Assembly: GCA_002406015.1 (NCBI GenBank) | Contig: DHMX01000027.1 | Span: 25,198-89,197 of the forward strand | Source of the DNA: Lachnospiraceae bacterium UBA4631 | Lineage (GTDB): Bacteria; Bacillota; Clostridia; Lachnospirales; Lachnospiraceae | DNA length: 64,000 bases | Reading direction: 5' to 3' | Shown here: positions 19,194-28,200 of the stretch, piece by piece | How positions within the stretch are numbered: the stretch's first letter is position 1 | How the letters are laid out: each line of letters begins with the position of its first letter | The notes under the pieces: generated by a model | What the model saw: only the letters and a program-made list of their open reading frames with translations | Database searches by the model: none | What the model was told of the DNA's origin: nothing | Position numbers and translations under genes: made by a program

Positions 19194-20276
19194 TTATAAC
19201 CGCTGGCAGATTAAATCTCCCATTTCTGAACAGCTTACTAATGTCATTCCGTCATCCATAATGTCACAGGTACGATAATTTTCCTGCAATACCTGCTTGA
19301 TGGCTGCCTCTACTGCATCCGCCTCTTTATCCATGTCAAAGGAGAACCGGAGCATCATAGCGGCTGACAAAATTGTCGCAATCGGGTTCGCTTTATTCTG
19401 ACCTGCGATGTCCGGAGCAGAGCCACCGCTTGGTTCATACATACCGAATTTTGTTTCATTTAAGCTGGCAGATGCCAACATACCAATTGAGCCTGTTACC
19501 ATAGAAGCCTCATCCGATAATATATCACCAAACATATTCTCTGTCAGGATAACATCAAACTGTGCCGGGTCCTTTACTAACTGCATCGCACAGTTATCTA
19601 CCAGCATATGCTCTAATGTTACCTCCGGATAATCCTTTGCGACTTCCTCGACGACGGCTCTCCAGAGTCTGGATGAATCCAGAACATTTGCCTTATCAAC
19701 GCTTGTCACCTTCTTGCGTCGCTTCATGGCAATATCAAAGCCCTTAATTGCAATTCTCCGAATCTCATTCTCATCATACGTTAATTCATCATATGCTTTC
19801 CGCACACCATTTTCTTCTACAGTCTTTCGTTGTCCGAAGTAAAGTCCTCCGGTCAGCTCCCGCATAATCATCATATCAAAGCCTCTGTCCGAAATCTCTT
19901 CCTTCAGCGGACATGCACCCTTTAATTCCGGATACAATACAGCCGGTCTCAGATTTGCAAACAGATTCAATTCCTTCCGAATCTTAAGAAGTCCTGCTTC
20001 CGGTCTCAGATTCGGCGGCAGCTTATACCAAGGGGAAGTTGTCGTATTTCCTCCGATAGAGCCTAAGAGTACCGCATCTGCTGCCTTTGCAACAGCAATT
20101 GCTTCATCGGTTAAAGGCACTCCATGAGCGTCAATGGAACAACCGCCCATCAATATCTGTTGATAATTAAATGTATGTCCGTATTTCTCGCCTACGGTGT
20201 CTAACACCTTCATTGCCTGCGAGACGACCTCCGGACCAATACCATCGCCTTTAATGACTGCTATATTTACGTTCAT
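19194..20276 (-). CDS. leuB: 3-isopropylmalate dehydrogenase
   Basis: Oxidative decarboxylation of 3-isopropylmalate in leucine synthesis. The 360-residue protein shows IKGDGIGPEVVSQAMKVL, the Arg-rich substrate segment LNLFANLRPAVLYP, MIMRELTGGLYFG, and the metal/NAD motif ENMFGDILSDEASMVTGSIGMLASAS. EPSGGSAPDIAGQNKANPIATILS is the family signature. The annotated ATG is nine bases from an AGGAAGG ribosome binding site; a TTG two codons earlier is possible but poorer. It follows the histidine phosphatase gene. Confidence 0.95.
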   Translation of the reverse strand: MNVNIAVIKGDGIGPEVVSQAMKVLDTVGEKYGHTFNYQQILMGGCSIDAHGVPLTDEAIAVAKAADAVLLGSIGGNTTTSPWYKLPPNLRPEAGLLKIRKELNLFANLRPAVLYPELKGACPLKEEISDRGFDMMIMRELTGGLYFGQRKTVEENGVRKAYDELTYDENEIRRIAIKGFDIAMKRRKKVTSVDKANVLDSSRLWRAVVEEVAKDYPEVTLEHMLVDNCAMQLVKDPAQFDVILTENMFGDILSDEASMVTGSIGMLASASLNETKFGMYEPSGGSAPDIAGQNKANPIATILSAAMMLRFSFDMDKEADAVEAAIKQVLQENYRTCDIMDDGMTLVSCSEMGDLICQRL

Positions 20277-20337
20277 ATTCAACTTCCTTCCTGTTTTCTG
20301 TGTGGGTACAAAAACTTTATCCTATATCATAAATCAT

Positions 20338-20934
20338 TTATGTCGATTTTTCAATATTTAATTCATGGCGAAAACACTCCTGCCATCCGAGAAACCCGGA
20401 TTTATCAAACTCAAATCTGACTATCCAAGGCTTATATTCCATAATTTGTAAGAAATTCTGATAATTATATTCCGGCTGATAATACTGAATTATCGTGCTT
20501 AACGCAGTTCCATGTGTGCCTATCACTATGGTTTCGTTTTCATGCTCCTGCAGCAATTGCTCTAACTGCCTTATATTACGTGTCTGTACTTCGTGCAGGG
20601 TTTCACAATCCGCATATCGGTAATCAAAATTCTCCCATGCCTTTTGTGCTGTTTCATAATAAATGTCCGCAGGAGCAATTAAGGTCCATTCCCGAAATGC
20701 TTCCTTTGGCTCCACACGTTTCCCCAGTGCATCCGCAATCGGGGCTACCGTATCCATTGCCCTTTGAAAATCACTGGCATATACATGGGTAATCCGATTC
20801 ATTATATCATGGGTTACAAAATACTCCTTTGCCAGAAAACGATCCTGCATCCCTTCTTTGGTTAATGGACGTTCTTTATCAACGGGATTGGAATAATCGG
20901 TCTGTGCATGTCTCACAAAATATAGTTCTGTCAT
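20338..20934 (-). CDS. Histidine phosphatase (phosphoglycerate mutase-like) inside the leu-ser cluster
   Basis: A 198-residue member of histidine phosphatase branch 1. The catalytic RHA motif has His9 (LYFVRHAQTD), with Arg58 in ASDFQRAMDT, acid Glu82 in EAFREW, and the second histidine His141 in VIGTHGTALST. Substrates of this family are diverse. Because serA and serC lie in the same cluster without serB, a metal-independent phosphoserine phosphatase role is a reasonable inference, but not proven. The ATG chosen follows an AAAGGATG ribosome binding site; 29 upstream codons in frame are unlikely to be translated. It lies between leuD and leuB and interrupts the usual leuCDB order. Confidence 0.82.
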   Translation of the reverse strand: MTELYFVRHAQTDYSNPVDKERPLTKEGMQDRFLAKEYFVTHDIMNRITHVYASDFQRAMDTVAPIADALGKRVEPKEAFREWTLIAPADIYYETAQKAWENFDYRYADCETLHEVQTRNIRQLEQLLQEHENETIVIGTHGTALSTIIQYYQPEYNYQNFLQIMEYKPWIVRFEFDKSGFLGWQECFRHELNIEKST

Positions 20935-21030
20935 TTTTTCATCCTTTTCTGTCTGGAAACAGACATAAAAAGCTCTGCATACCGAATGTCTATGTTCTTC
21001 ATATCCGGTATGCAGACGCATTTCTAATCA

Positions 21031-21516
21031 TTATTTCTGATTAATGTAATTTACCAGACCTTCTGCCTTAATAATCTCCTGCATAAACGGCGGAAATGCC
21101 TGCCCCTTGTATTCGGTTCCCTTGGTACGGTCATAAATCATACCGCTGTCAAAGTCAATTTCCACCTCATCCCCGGCTTCAATCTCCTCTGCCGCTTCCT
21201 TACATTCAATAATCGGAAGACCGATATTGATTGCATTCCGGTAAAAGATTCTTGCAAAGGTTTCTGCAATTACACAACTGATTCCGGATGCTTTGATGGC
21301 AATCGGAGCATGCTCTCTGGAAGAACCGCATCCAAAATTCTTCTGTGCCACCATAATATCTCCCGGTTTTACCCGTTTTACGAAGTCCTTATCAATATCC
21401 TCCATACAATTCTTTGCCAATTCTGCCGGGTCTGAGGAATTCAGATACCTTGCAGGAATAATAACATCTGTATCTACATTATCACCATATTTATGAACAA
21501 TTCCATGTGCTTTCAT
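21031..21516 (-). CDS. leuD: 3-isopropylmalate dehydratase, small subunit
   Basis: Small subunit of isopropylmalate isomerase, partner of LeuC. The 161-residue protein starts MKAHGIVHKYGDNVDTDVI and has the family motifs VDTDVIIPARYL, MVAQKNFGCGSSREHAPIAI and ARIFYRNAINIGLP. The true start is fixed by AGGAGGG ten bases upstream; an in-frame ATG 14 codons earlier overlaps the ribosome binding site. The length agrees with the short archaeal/clostridial LeuD group. It begins 20 bases after leuC ends. Confidence 0.95.
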   Translation of the reverse strand: MKAHGIVHKYGDNVDTDVIIPARYLNSSDPAELAKNCMEDIDKDFVKRVKPGDIMVAQKNFGCGSSREHAPIAIKASGISCVIAETFARIFYRNAINIGLPIIECKEAAEEIEAGDEVEIDFDSGMIYDRTKGTEYKGQAFPPFMQEIIKAEGLVNYINQK

Positions 21517-21536
21517 ACTATCTATACCCTCCTGAA

Positions 21537-22805
21537 TTAATCCTTTATAATCTCGCATGGACAGGAAATCTTACCTGTAACCGCAGAAGCTGCTGCTACC
21601 GCAGGAGATGCAAGATATACCTCTGACTCTACATGACCCATACGTCCGACAAAGTTCCGGTTTGTGGTTGCAACTGCACGCTCTCCGGCTGCAAGAATAC
21701 CCATATGTCCTCCCAGACATGGTCCACAGGTCGGTGTGCTGACAACCGCTCCCGCTTCAATGAATATCTTAAGCAGACCTTCCTCCATTGCCTGTAAATA
21801 AATTGCCTGTGTAGCCGGAATTATAATAACCCGAAGTCCCTTTGCTACCTTTCTTCCTTTCAGAATCTCAGCCGCTATCCGAAGGTCGGTAATATGTCCG
21901 TTTGTACAAGAACCGATTACCACCTGGTCAATCTTAATATCTCCGACCTCATCAATGGTCTTTGTGTTCTCCGGCAAATGCGGAAATGCAACCGTAGGCT
22001 TTAACTGTGACAAATCAATGGTATAGGTCTCATCATATTCCGCATCCTCATCTGCCGTATATGCGGTATATTCCTTTGTGGAATGCTCTTTCATATATGC
22101 AATTGTAAGCTCATCCACCGGGAAGATTCCGTTTTTGCCGCCTGCCTCGATTGCCATGTTTGCCATTGTGAACCGGTCATCCATAGATAAATACTGGATT
22201 CCGTCACCGGTAAATTCCATTGATTTATATAAAGCTCCATCCACACCAATCATTCCTATGATATGAAGGATAATGTCTTTTCCGCTCACCCATTTTGCAG
22301 GCTTTCCGGTCAGCACGAATTTCAGGGCTGACGGAACCTTAAACCATGCTTTTCCGGTTGCCATGCCGGCTGCCATATCCGTACTTCCGACACCGGTAGA
22401 AAACGCTCCTAATGCTCCATAGGTACAGGTATGGGAATCCGCACCGATTACTGCATCACCGGCTACCACCAGACCTTTTTCCGGCAACAGTGCATGTTCA
22501 ATTCCCACCTCGCCTACATCAAAGAAATTCGTAATCTGATGTTCGTTGGCATACTGTCTTACACATTTACAATGCTCTGCACTCTTAATATCTTTATTTG
22601 GTGTAAAATGGTCCAGTACCATTGCGATTTTATCCTTATCAAAAACCTCCTGGCTCTTGAACTTTTCCATTTCATGAATTGCTACCGGCGTTGTTACGTC
22701 ATTTCCCAACACCATATCCAGCTTTGCTTCAATTAACTGTCCTGCTTCTACATAATCTAAGCCGGCATGAGCAGCTAATATTTTCTGCGTCATTGTCATA
22801 CCCAT
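21537..22805 (-). CDS. leuC: 3-isopropylmalate dehydratase, large subunit
   Basis: Fe-S subunit of isopropylmalate isomerase. The 422-residue protein has HFTPNKDIKSAEHC, GADSHTCTYGALGAFSTGVGSTD, and the cluster cysteines in IGSCTNGHITDLRIAA and STPTCGPCLGGHMGILAAGE. The compact length fits the clostridial/archaeal-type two-subunit enzyme. An AAGGAGG ribosome binding site fits the first ATG. It is the first gene of the cluster and is divergent from a LysR regulator whose putative binding palindrome lies between them. No leuA is present in the window. Confidence 0.95.
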   Translation of the reverse strand: MGMTMTQKILAAHAGLDYVEAGQLIEAKLDMVLGNDVTTPVAIHEMEKFKSQEVFDKDKIAMVLDHFTPNKDIKSAEHCKCVRQYANEHQITNFFDVGEVGIEHALLPEKGLVVAGDAVIGADSHTCTYGALGAFSTGVGSTDMAAGMATGKAWFKVPSALKFVLTGKPAKWVSGKDIILHIIGMIGVDGALYKSMEFTGDGIQYLSMDDRFTMANMAIEAGGKNGIFPVDELTIAYMKEHSTKEYTAYTADEDAEYDETYTIDLSQLKPTVAFPHLPENTKTIDEVGDIKIDQVVIGSCTNGHITDLRIAAEILKGRKVAKGLRVIIIPATQAIYLQAMEEGLLKIFIEAGAVVSTPTCGPCLGGHMGILAAGERAVATTNRNFVGRMGHVESEVYLASPAVAAASAVTGKISCPCEIIKD

Positions 22806-22888
22806 TTATCAATTCCTCCTTACCTTTTACTATTGCTATCTTAACACAGAATTTGTTATAATTGAAATACATAATATGAATACTTATT

Positions 22889-22903
22889 ATAACCTATGGT
22901 TAT
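22889..22903. promoter_or_regulatory. LysR-type T-N11-A palindrome between leuC and its divergent regulator
   Basis: ATAACC-TAT-GGTTAT is a perfect 15-base palindrome-like box with the T-N11-A core typical of LysR family regulators. It is 19 bases upstream of the regulator's ATG and about 84 bases from that of leuC, which suits autoregulation plus activation of leuC. Confidence 0.65.
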
Positions 22904-22921
22904 TTCTATGGAGGATGTGTT

Positions 22922-23848
22922 ATGAATCAGAATTTGAATTATTACAAGGCATTTTATACCGTTGCAAAATACCGGAATATATCAAAGGCAGCAGATGCTT
23001 TATATATCAGCCAGCCCGCTATCAGCAAGTCTTTGTCCCGTTTAGAGGAGAATCTGGGCTGTTCCTTATTCCACCGAACCTCCCGCGGTGTTACGCTCAC
23101 TCCGGAAGGAACCATCCTGTATGAGCGTGTCCGGGAAGCCTTTCAGGCAATTGACAGCGGTGAGGAGGAGCTGCGTCACCGTACAGAGCTTGGTATCGGT
23201 CAGCTTCGAATCGGTGTCAGCACTACTTTATGCAAATATATTCTGCTGCCATATCTTCATGCTTTTATCCATTTACATCCACATATTAAGATTACCATTG
23301 ATTGCCAGTCCACCCTGCATACCATGGAGCTGCTGGAAACCGGGGCTATCGACATTGGTTTAATCGGAGCTCCGAAGCAGTCTAATTCACTGGTCTATAC
23401 CGAATTACAGACTATTCAGGATACCTTTGTCACCACCAGAAGCTATCTTGATAACTTATCCATCCGGGAGCCGGAGCAGAATAACCTCTTTTCTACCGGT
23501 ACTTTAATGCTGTTGGATGAAGAAAATATCACCCGTCAATTCATAGATGACTATTTCTATCGCAACCAGATTAAAACCAATCAGATATTAGAGGTCAGTA
23601 CCATGGACCTTTTGATTGAGTTTGCCCGAATCGGACTCGGAATTGCCTGCGTGATTCGTGAATTTGTAGAACAGGACTTAAAGCAGGGAACTCTGATAGA
23701 GCTTCCGCTTTCAGCCCCAATTGAAAACAGGAGCATCGGACTTGCTTATGCAAAGTCCCATACTCCTGCCAGTACTGTTCTTGAATTTCTGAATTATATG
23801 AAAACGTCGGTTCTTAGCGAAACGCTTCCAACAGCTCCAGAACCGTAG
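22922..23848 (+). CDS. LysR-family transcriptional regulator, probable regulator of the leuC cluster
   Basis: A 308-residue LysR-type protein. The N-terminal winged helix-turn-helix is clear (YYKAFYTVAKYRNISKAADALYISQPAISKSLSRLEENLGCSLFHR, residues about 5-50), followed by a periplasmic-binding-like effector domain (GQLRIGVSTTLCKYILLPYL, ELLETGAIDIGLIG). It is divergent from leuC with a T-N11-A box in the shared region, which points to control of leucine/branched-chain or serine genes; the effector is unknown. Its 3' end overlaps the convergent LtaS-like membrane protein gene by 35 bases. The ribosome binding site is TGGAGGATG. Confidence 0.9.
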   Translation: MNQNLNYYKAFYTVAKYRNISKAADALYISQPAISKSLSRLEENLGCSLFHRTSRGVTLTPEGTILYERVREAFQAIDSGEEELRHRTELGIGQLRIGVSTTLCKYILLPYLHAFIHLHPHIKITIDCQSTLHTMELLETGAIDIGLIGAPKQSNSLVYTELQTIQDTFVTTRSYLDNLSIREPEQNNLFSTGTLMLLDEENITRQFIDDYFYRNQIKTNQILEVSTMDLLIEFARIGLGIACVIREFVEQDLKQGTLIELPLSAPIENRSIGLAYAKSHTPASTVLEFLNYMKTSVLSETLPTAPEP

Positions 23849-25172
23849 TTGCCGTCAGTCCAAGGTCCTTTCCGGCTGCCTCCAGTCTGGTCTGACTGTC
23901 AAAATGATAAAAGGTTACATATGGTGCCTGCTCCTCATAACCATGTATATCCAGTGTCAATACGCCCAGAACGCCCAGCATGACGGCAGAAAATACCAAT
24001 ATCAGCCGCTGATACCAGCTCTCCGGTTCAAAGCTGATTTTATTTCTTAACACCGCTATCCAGAGTATTAACGGTAAGAACATAACCACAAGCCATGAGA
24101 CATAGCTTCCTGCAGTTGCCAAGAATACCTGTTTATTCCGGAAAATTTCCATAATTCCCTGTCCGAATGACGCAAGAGGTAAAAACTCACCATACATCTC
24201 ATGGTAGATAATCTGCACATCCCCATAACAGCCACAGATAACCAAAACAAGTGCATACAATATCGTATTTATACGCTTCGGAAACAGTGATGCCAGAAAT
24301 GCCACCAGACATCCTGCTGCTGCCGCAAATAAAATCGGATATAAAATGGTACTGCTGATAGAATGATAGGTTCCAAAGCGTACTGCAACTTCCATAAATA
24401 CAAATGACAGCATGGAAAACAACATGGTTCGCATACTACAGCTTCCTGAATGCTTGGTATGTATTACCTCCTTGGAATCTATCGGTTTCTCTATAGTTTT
24501 TTCTATCGATGCTTCTATCGGTGTTTCCTTTGATTCTTTCTTTTGTATGACAGGTTCAAAAGCTATCGGCTTTTCTATAGCTTTTTCTACCGATTTTTCT
24601 ATTGATGCTTCTGCCAGCTCTTGCTTCTGCATGACCGGTTCAAAATCTATTGGCTTTTCTATCGGTTCTTCTATTGATGCGTTCTTTGGTTCTTCTGTCT
24701 GCACAACAGGCTTTGACTTTCTTTTCCTTGAAGAATGCTTCTTTTTCGTTTCCGCCTCTTCATCCGTTTCCTGACCGGCTGCCAGAAATGCATCCCACCG
24801 ATTTTTCATGGTATGCTCGTTTGCCTGCCATGTTTCCGTTTCTACTTTCGTTTCTGCTTCTGTTACTTCCGCTTCCGTTACTTCCGCTTCCGCTGTCTCA
24901 GATTCCGGCAGAATTTTTGCTTCTGCAATTTGAGCTGCCGTTACTTCTGGTTCCGGCATTTTCATTTCTGGTATTTCCGGTTCTTGTGTCTCTGGTTTTA
25001 TTGTTTCCTGCTTTGCTGCTTCCGCTTCCGCCAATGCTCTTTGAGCCTGCTCCTGTTCCGCTTTTTTTCGTGCCTGCTCTTCCTGTGGTGTCTCATACAA
25101 TTGAATGTCTGCCAGCAAAGAATCTGCCTGCTCCATAATTCGATTCAAGTCATTATCTTTATAATTTCTCAT
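23814..25172 (-). CDS. Membrane protein resembling the transmembrane half of LtaS/sulfatase enzymes, with acidic repeat N-terminus
   Basis: A 452-residue protein of unknown function. The N-terminal half is charged: a short helical start (NYKDNDLNRIMEQADSLLADIQ), a Glu/Ala-rich coiled region, then three imperfect ~30-residue repeats around IEKPIxFEPVxQK. A Lys/Arg-rich patch KKKHSSRKRKSK lies between them. The C-terminal half has about five membrane helices followed by LDIHGYEEQAPYVTFYHFDSQTRLEAAGKDLGLTATT, closely like the linker that follows the membrane domain of LTA-synthase-like proteins. No sulfatase catalytic domain follows; the gene stops at a convergent LysR gene. It could be a relict or a regulatory membrane partner. 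A TTG 14 codons earlier is a weaker start. Confidence 0.6.
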   Translation of the reverse strand: MRNYKDNDLNRIMEQADSLLADIQLYETPQEEQARKKAEQEQAQRALAEAEAAKQETIKPETQEPEIPEMKMPEPEVTAAQIAEAKILPESETAEAEVTEAEVTEAETKVETETWQANEHTMKNRWDAFLAAGQETDEEAETKKKHSSRKRKSKPVVQTEEPKNASIEEPIEKPIDFEPVMQKQELAEASIEKSVEKAIEKPIAFEPVIQKKESKETPIEASIEKTIEKPIDSKEVIHTKHSGSCSMRTMLFSMLSFVFMEVAVRFGTYHSISSTILYPILFAAAAGCLVAFLASLFPKRINTILYALVLVICGCYGDVQIIYHEMYGEFLPLASFGQGIMEIFRNKQVFLATAGSYVSWLVVMFLPLILWIAVLRNKISFEPESWYQRLILVFSAVMLGVLGVLTLDIHGYEEQAPYVTFYHFDSQTRLEAAGKDLGLTATTVLELLEAFR

Positions 25173-25195
25173 ATGTCCTGCTTCCTTATTTAGTG

Positions 25196-25231
25196 AAAAG
25201 ACGGATTCCGACAATGCTTACGAAATCCGTC
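25196..25231 (-). terminator. Intrinsic terminator of the purL transcript
   Basis: An 11-bp stem with one G-U pair (25221-25231 with 25200-25210) and a 10-base loop is followed on the minus strand by TTTT. It lies 9 bases past the purL stop and just upstream of the LtaS-like gene. Confidence 0.8.
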
Positions 25232-25239
25232 CCTTACTG

Positions 25240-28200
25240 TTATTTAAAGTATTCCACACCGGATTCAAAGATATACTGATTCTGGTCTCCGTAAATATTA
25301 ATTGCAACCGCATCTCCCCGACGTTCTGAGTGTGCCATCTTACCCAACACTCTGCCGTCCGGTGAAGTAATACCTTCAATTGCGGCATACGAGCCATTAA
25401 TATTATAATCTTCTATCATGGTCGGATTTCCGTCAGCATCCACATACTGTGTTGCTACCTGTCCATTTGCAAATAATTTATCTATCCACTCTTTATTTGC
25501 AACAAAACGACCTTCTCCATGCGATGCCGGAATTGCATACACACCGCCCAAAGTTGCCTTTTGCAGCCATGGAGACTTATTTGTTACCACCTTTGTATAT
25601 ACCATCTTAGACTGATGCCGTCCGATGCTGTTCATTGTCAGGGTCGGTGAATCCTCCTTCTGCGGGCGAATCTCTCCATACGGAACCAGACCAAGCTTAA
25701 TAACCGCCTGGAAACCGTTACAGATACCCAGTGCCAAGCCATCCCGTTCATTCAGAAGCTTCATAACTTCTTCCTGAATCTTTTCATTTCGGAATGCAGT
25801 TGCGATAAATTTACCGGAACCATCCGGCTCATCACCTGCCGAAAAACCGCCTGGGAACATAATAATCTGTGCATCCCGAATACCTTTTGAGAACAGCTCT
25901 ACCGAATCCCGGATACCCTGTGCATCCAGATTCTTAAATACAGCCGTCTGCACCTCTGCTCCTGCACGTTCAAACGCCTTTGCTGAATCATATTCGCAGT
26001 TTGTTCCCGGAAATACCGGAATAAATACCTTAGGTTTAGCAACCTTATGCTTGCATACATAAATTTCTTTTGCCTGATACACCTCTGTCGGTACTGCCTT
26101 TTGTGCCACATCCGACTGTGTTGGGAATACATCCTCTAAGGTCTTTGTCCATGCAGCCAGTGCATCCTCCATAGGAACAGTTGTATTCTCATATACAAAT
26201 GCTGCATCCTCTGTTACGTGTCCGATTACAGTGCCGGCTATTCCCAGAGACTTTAACTCCTCCGGAGCCACCTCCAGAATAACAGAGCCATATTCTTTTG
26301 CTAACAGTTCATCCTTTGTTAAGCCTTCCAGCTTCACGCCCAGCTTATTACCAAATGCCATCTTGCTAACCGCTTCAATTACACCGCCAAAGCCGACTGC
26401 ATATGCAGACTGGATTTTTCCTGCCTGAATTGCCTTATAAATATCCTGATACAGACTTAATACATATTGGTAATCCGGAATGTCATAGGCATTCTTCTGT
26501 ATATCTGCTTTCACCAATACATTTCCTGCTTTCTTAAGCTCCGGTGTTACCACTGTTTTTGCAGATGCCACATCCACCGCAAAGGATACCAGTGTCGGCG
26601 GAACATCAATCTCATTAAAGGAGCCGGACATACTATCCTTACCGCCAATAGACGGAAGTCCCAGACCAATCTGTGCATCATAAGCACCTAATAGGGCTGC
26701 CATTGGCTTACCCCAACGCTCCGGCTTATCTCCCAATCGTTCAAAATACTCTTGGAATGTAAACCGAATCTTAGATACATCACCACCAGAGGCTGCTATC
26801 TTTGCTACGGAATGAATGACCGCATAAACAGCTCCATGATACGGACTCCAGCTTGACAAATATGGGTCATAGCCATAGCTCATCATGGTTACGGTATCGG
26901 TCTTTCCCTTCAGAACCGGAAGCTTTGCTATCATGGTCTGAATCGGTGTTAATTGATAGATACCACCATACGGCATCGTTACGGTTCCTGCTCCGATTGA
27001 GCTATCAAACATTTCTACAAGTCCCTTCTGGGAGCATACATTCAAATCTGCCAATGTATCCAGCCATGCTGCTTTTACATCGGTAATTTCCGGTTTCTGC
27101 TTAAAGTAGTTCTTTGGTTCCTCCGGCATTTCAACTACAACATCGGTCTCCTGATGAGCTCCGTTTGTATCCAGAAATGCTCTGGATAGATTTACTATTT
27201 CTTTTCCACGCCAGCAAAGAACAAGTCTCTTTTCTTCTGTTACTTCAGCAACCACAATTGCTTCCAGATTCTCCTCTGCCGCATAACCAAGCATCGTATC
27301 TACATCCTTGGAATCTACTACGATTGCCATACGTTCCTGTGATTCTGAAATTGCAAGCTCGGTTCCGTCCAGACCTGCATACTTTTTCGGTACTAAGTCC
27401 AGATTTACCCGTAACCCGTCTGCCAGCTCTCCGATTGCTACGGATACACCGCCGGCACCAAAGTCATTACATTTCTTAATTAAATGGGCTACCTCTTCAC
27501 GACGGAACAACCGTTGTATCTTACGCTCGGTTGGTGCATTACCCTTTTGCACCTCTGCTCCACAGGTATCCAGAGATTCTACCGTATGTGCCTTAGAGGA
27601 GCCGGTCGCACCACCACAGCCGTCACGTCCGGTTCTTCCGCCTAACAGAATAATCTTATCTCCCGGGTCTGAATTTTCACGAATTACGCAGCGTCTTGGA
27701 GCAGCACCCATGACTGCACCGATTTCCATACGCTTTGCTACATAATCCGGATGATATATTTCATTTACCAGTCCGGTTGCCAGACCTATCTGGTTACCGT
27801 ATGAACTGTATCCCTGAGCCGCTCCGGTTACAATCTTCCGCTGCGGCAGTTTTCCCTTCATGGTTTCACTTAACGGCTTCGTAGGGTCGGCAGCACCGGT
27901 CACACGCATTGCCTGATATACATAGGAACGTCCGGATAATGGGTCGCGGATAGCTCCGCCCAGACACGTAGCAGCTCCACCAAACGGCTCTATCTCTGTC
28001 GGATGATTATGGGTCTCATTCTTAAAGCTGACTAACCATTCCTCGGTTTCTCCGTCAATTTCTACCGGCACAACAATACTGCAGGCATTGATTTCATCTG
28101 ATTCTTCCTGATCTGCCAGCTTTCCTTCGGATTTTAACTTCTTCATTGCCATCAATGCTATATCCATCAGACATATGAACTTATCATCCCGTCCCTTATA

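Noticed and set aside
22806..22921. Search for a leucine T-box or attenuator ahead of leuC
   Set aside because: The intergenic region is only about 116 bases, with no T-box core, no Leu-codon leader peptide and no terminator hairpin.
24480..24700. CRISPR-like array
   Set aside because: Repeated IEKPIxFEPV coding units are inside a protein, differ from each other, and have no equal-length spacers.
24500..25130. Plus-strand ORFs rich in Phe/Ser/Leu opposite the Glu-rich region
   Set aside because: They are antisense shadows of the low-complexity Glu/Ala/Lys repeats of the membrane protein gene, with no ribosome binding sites.
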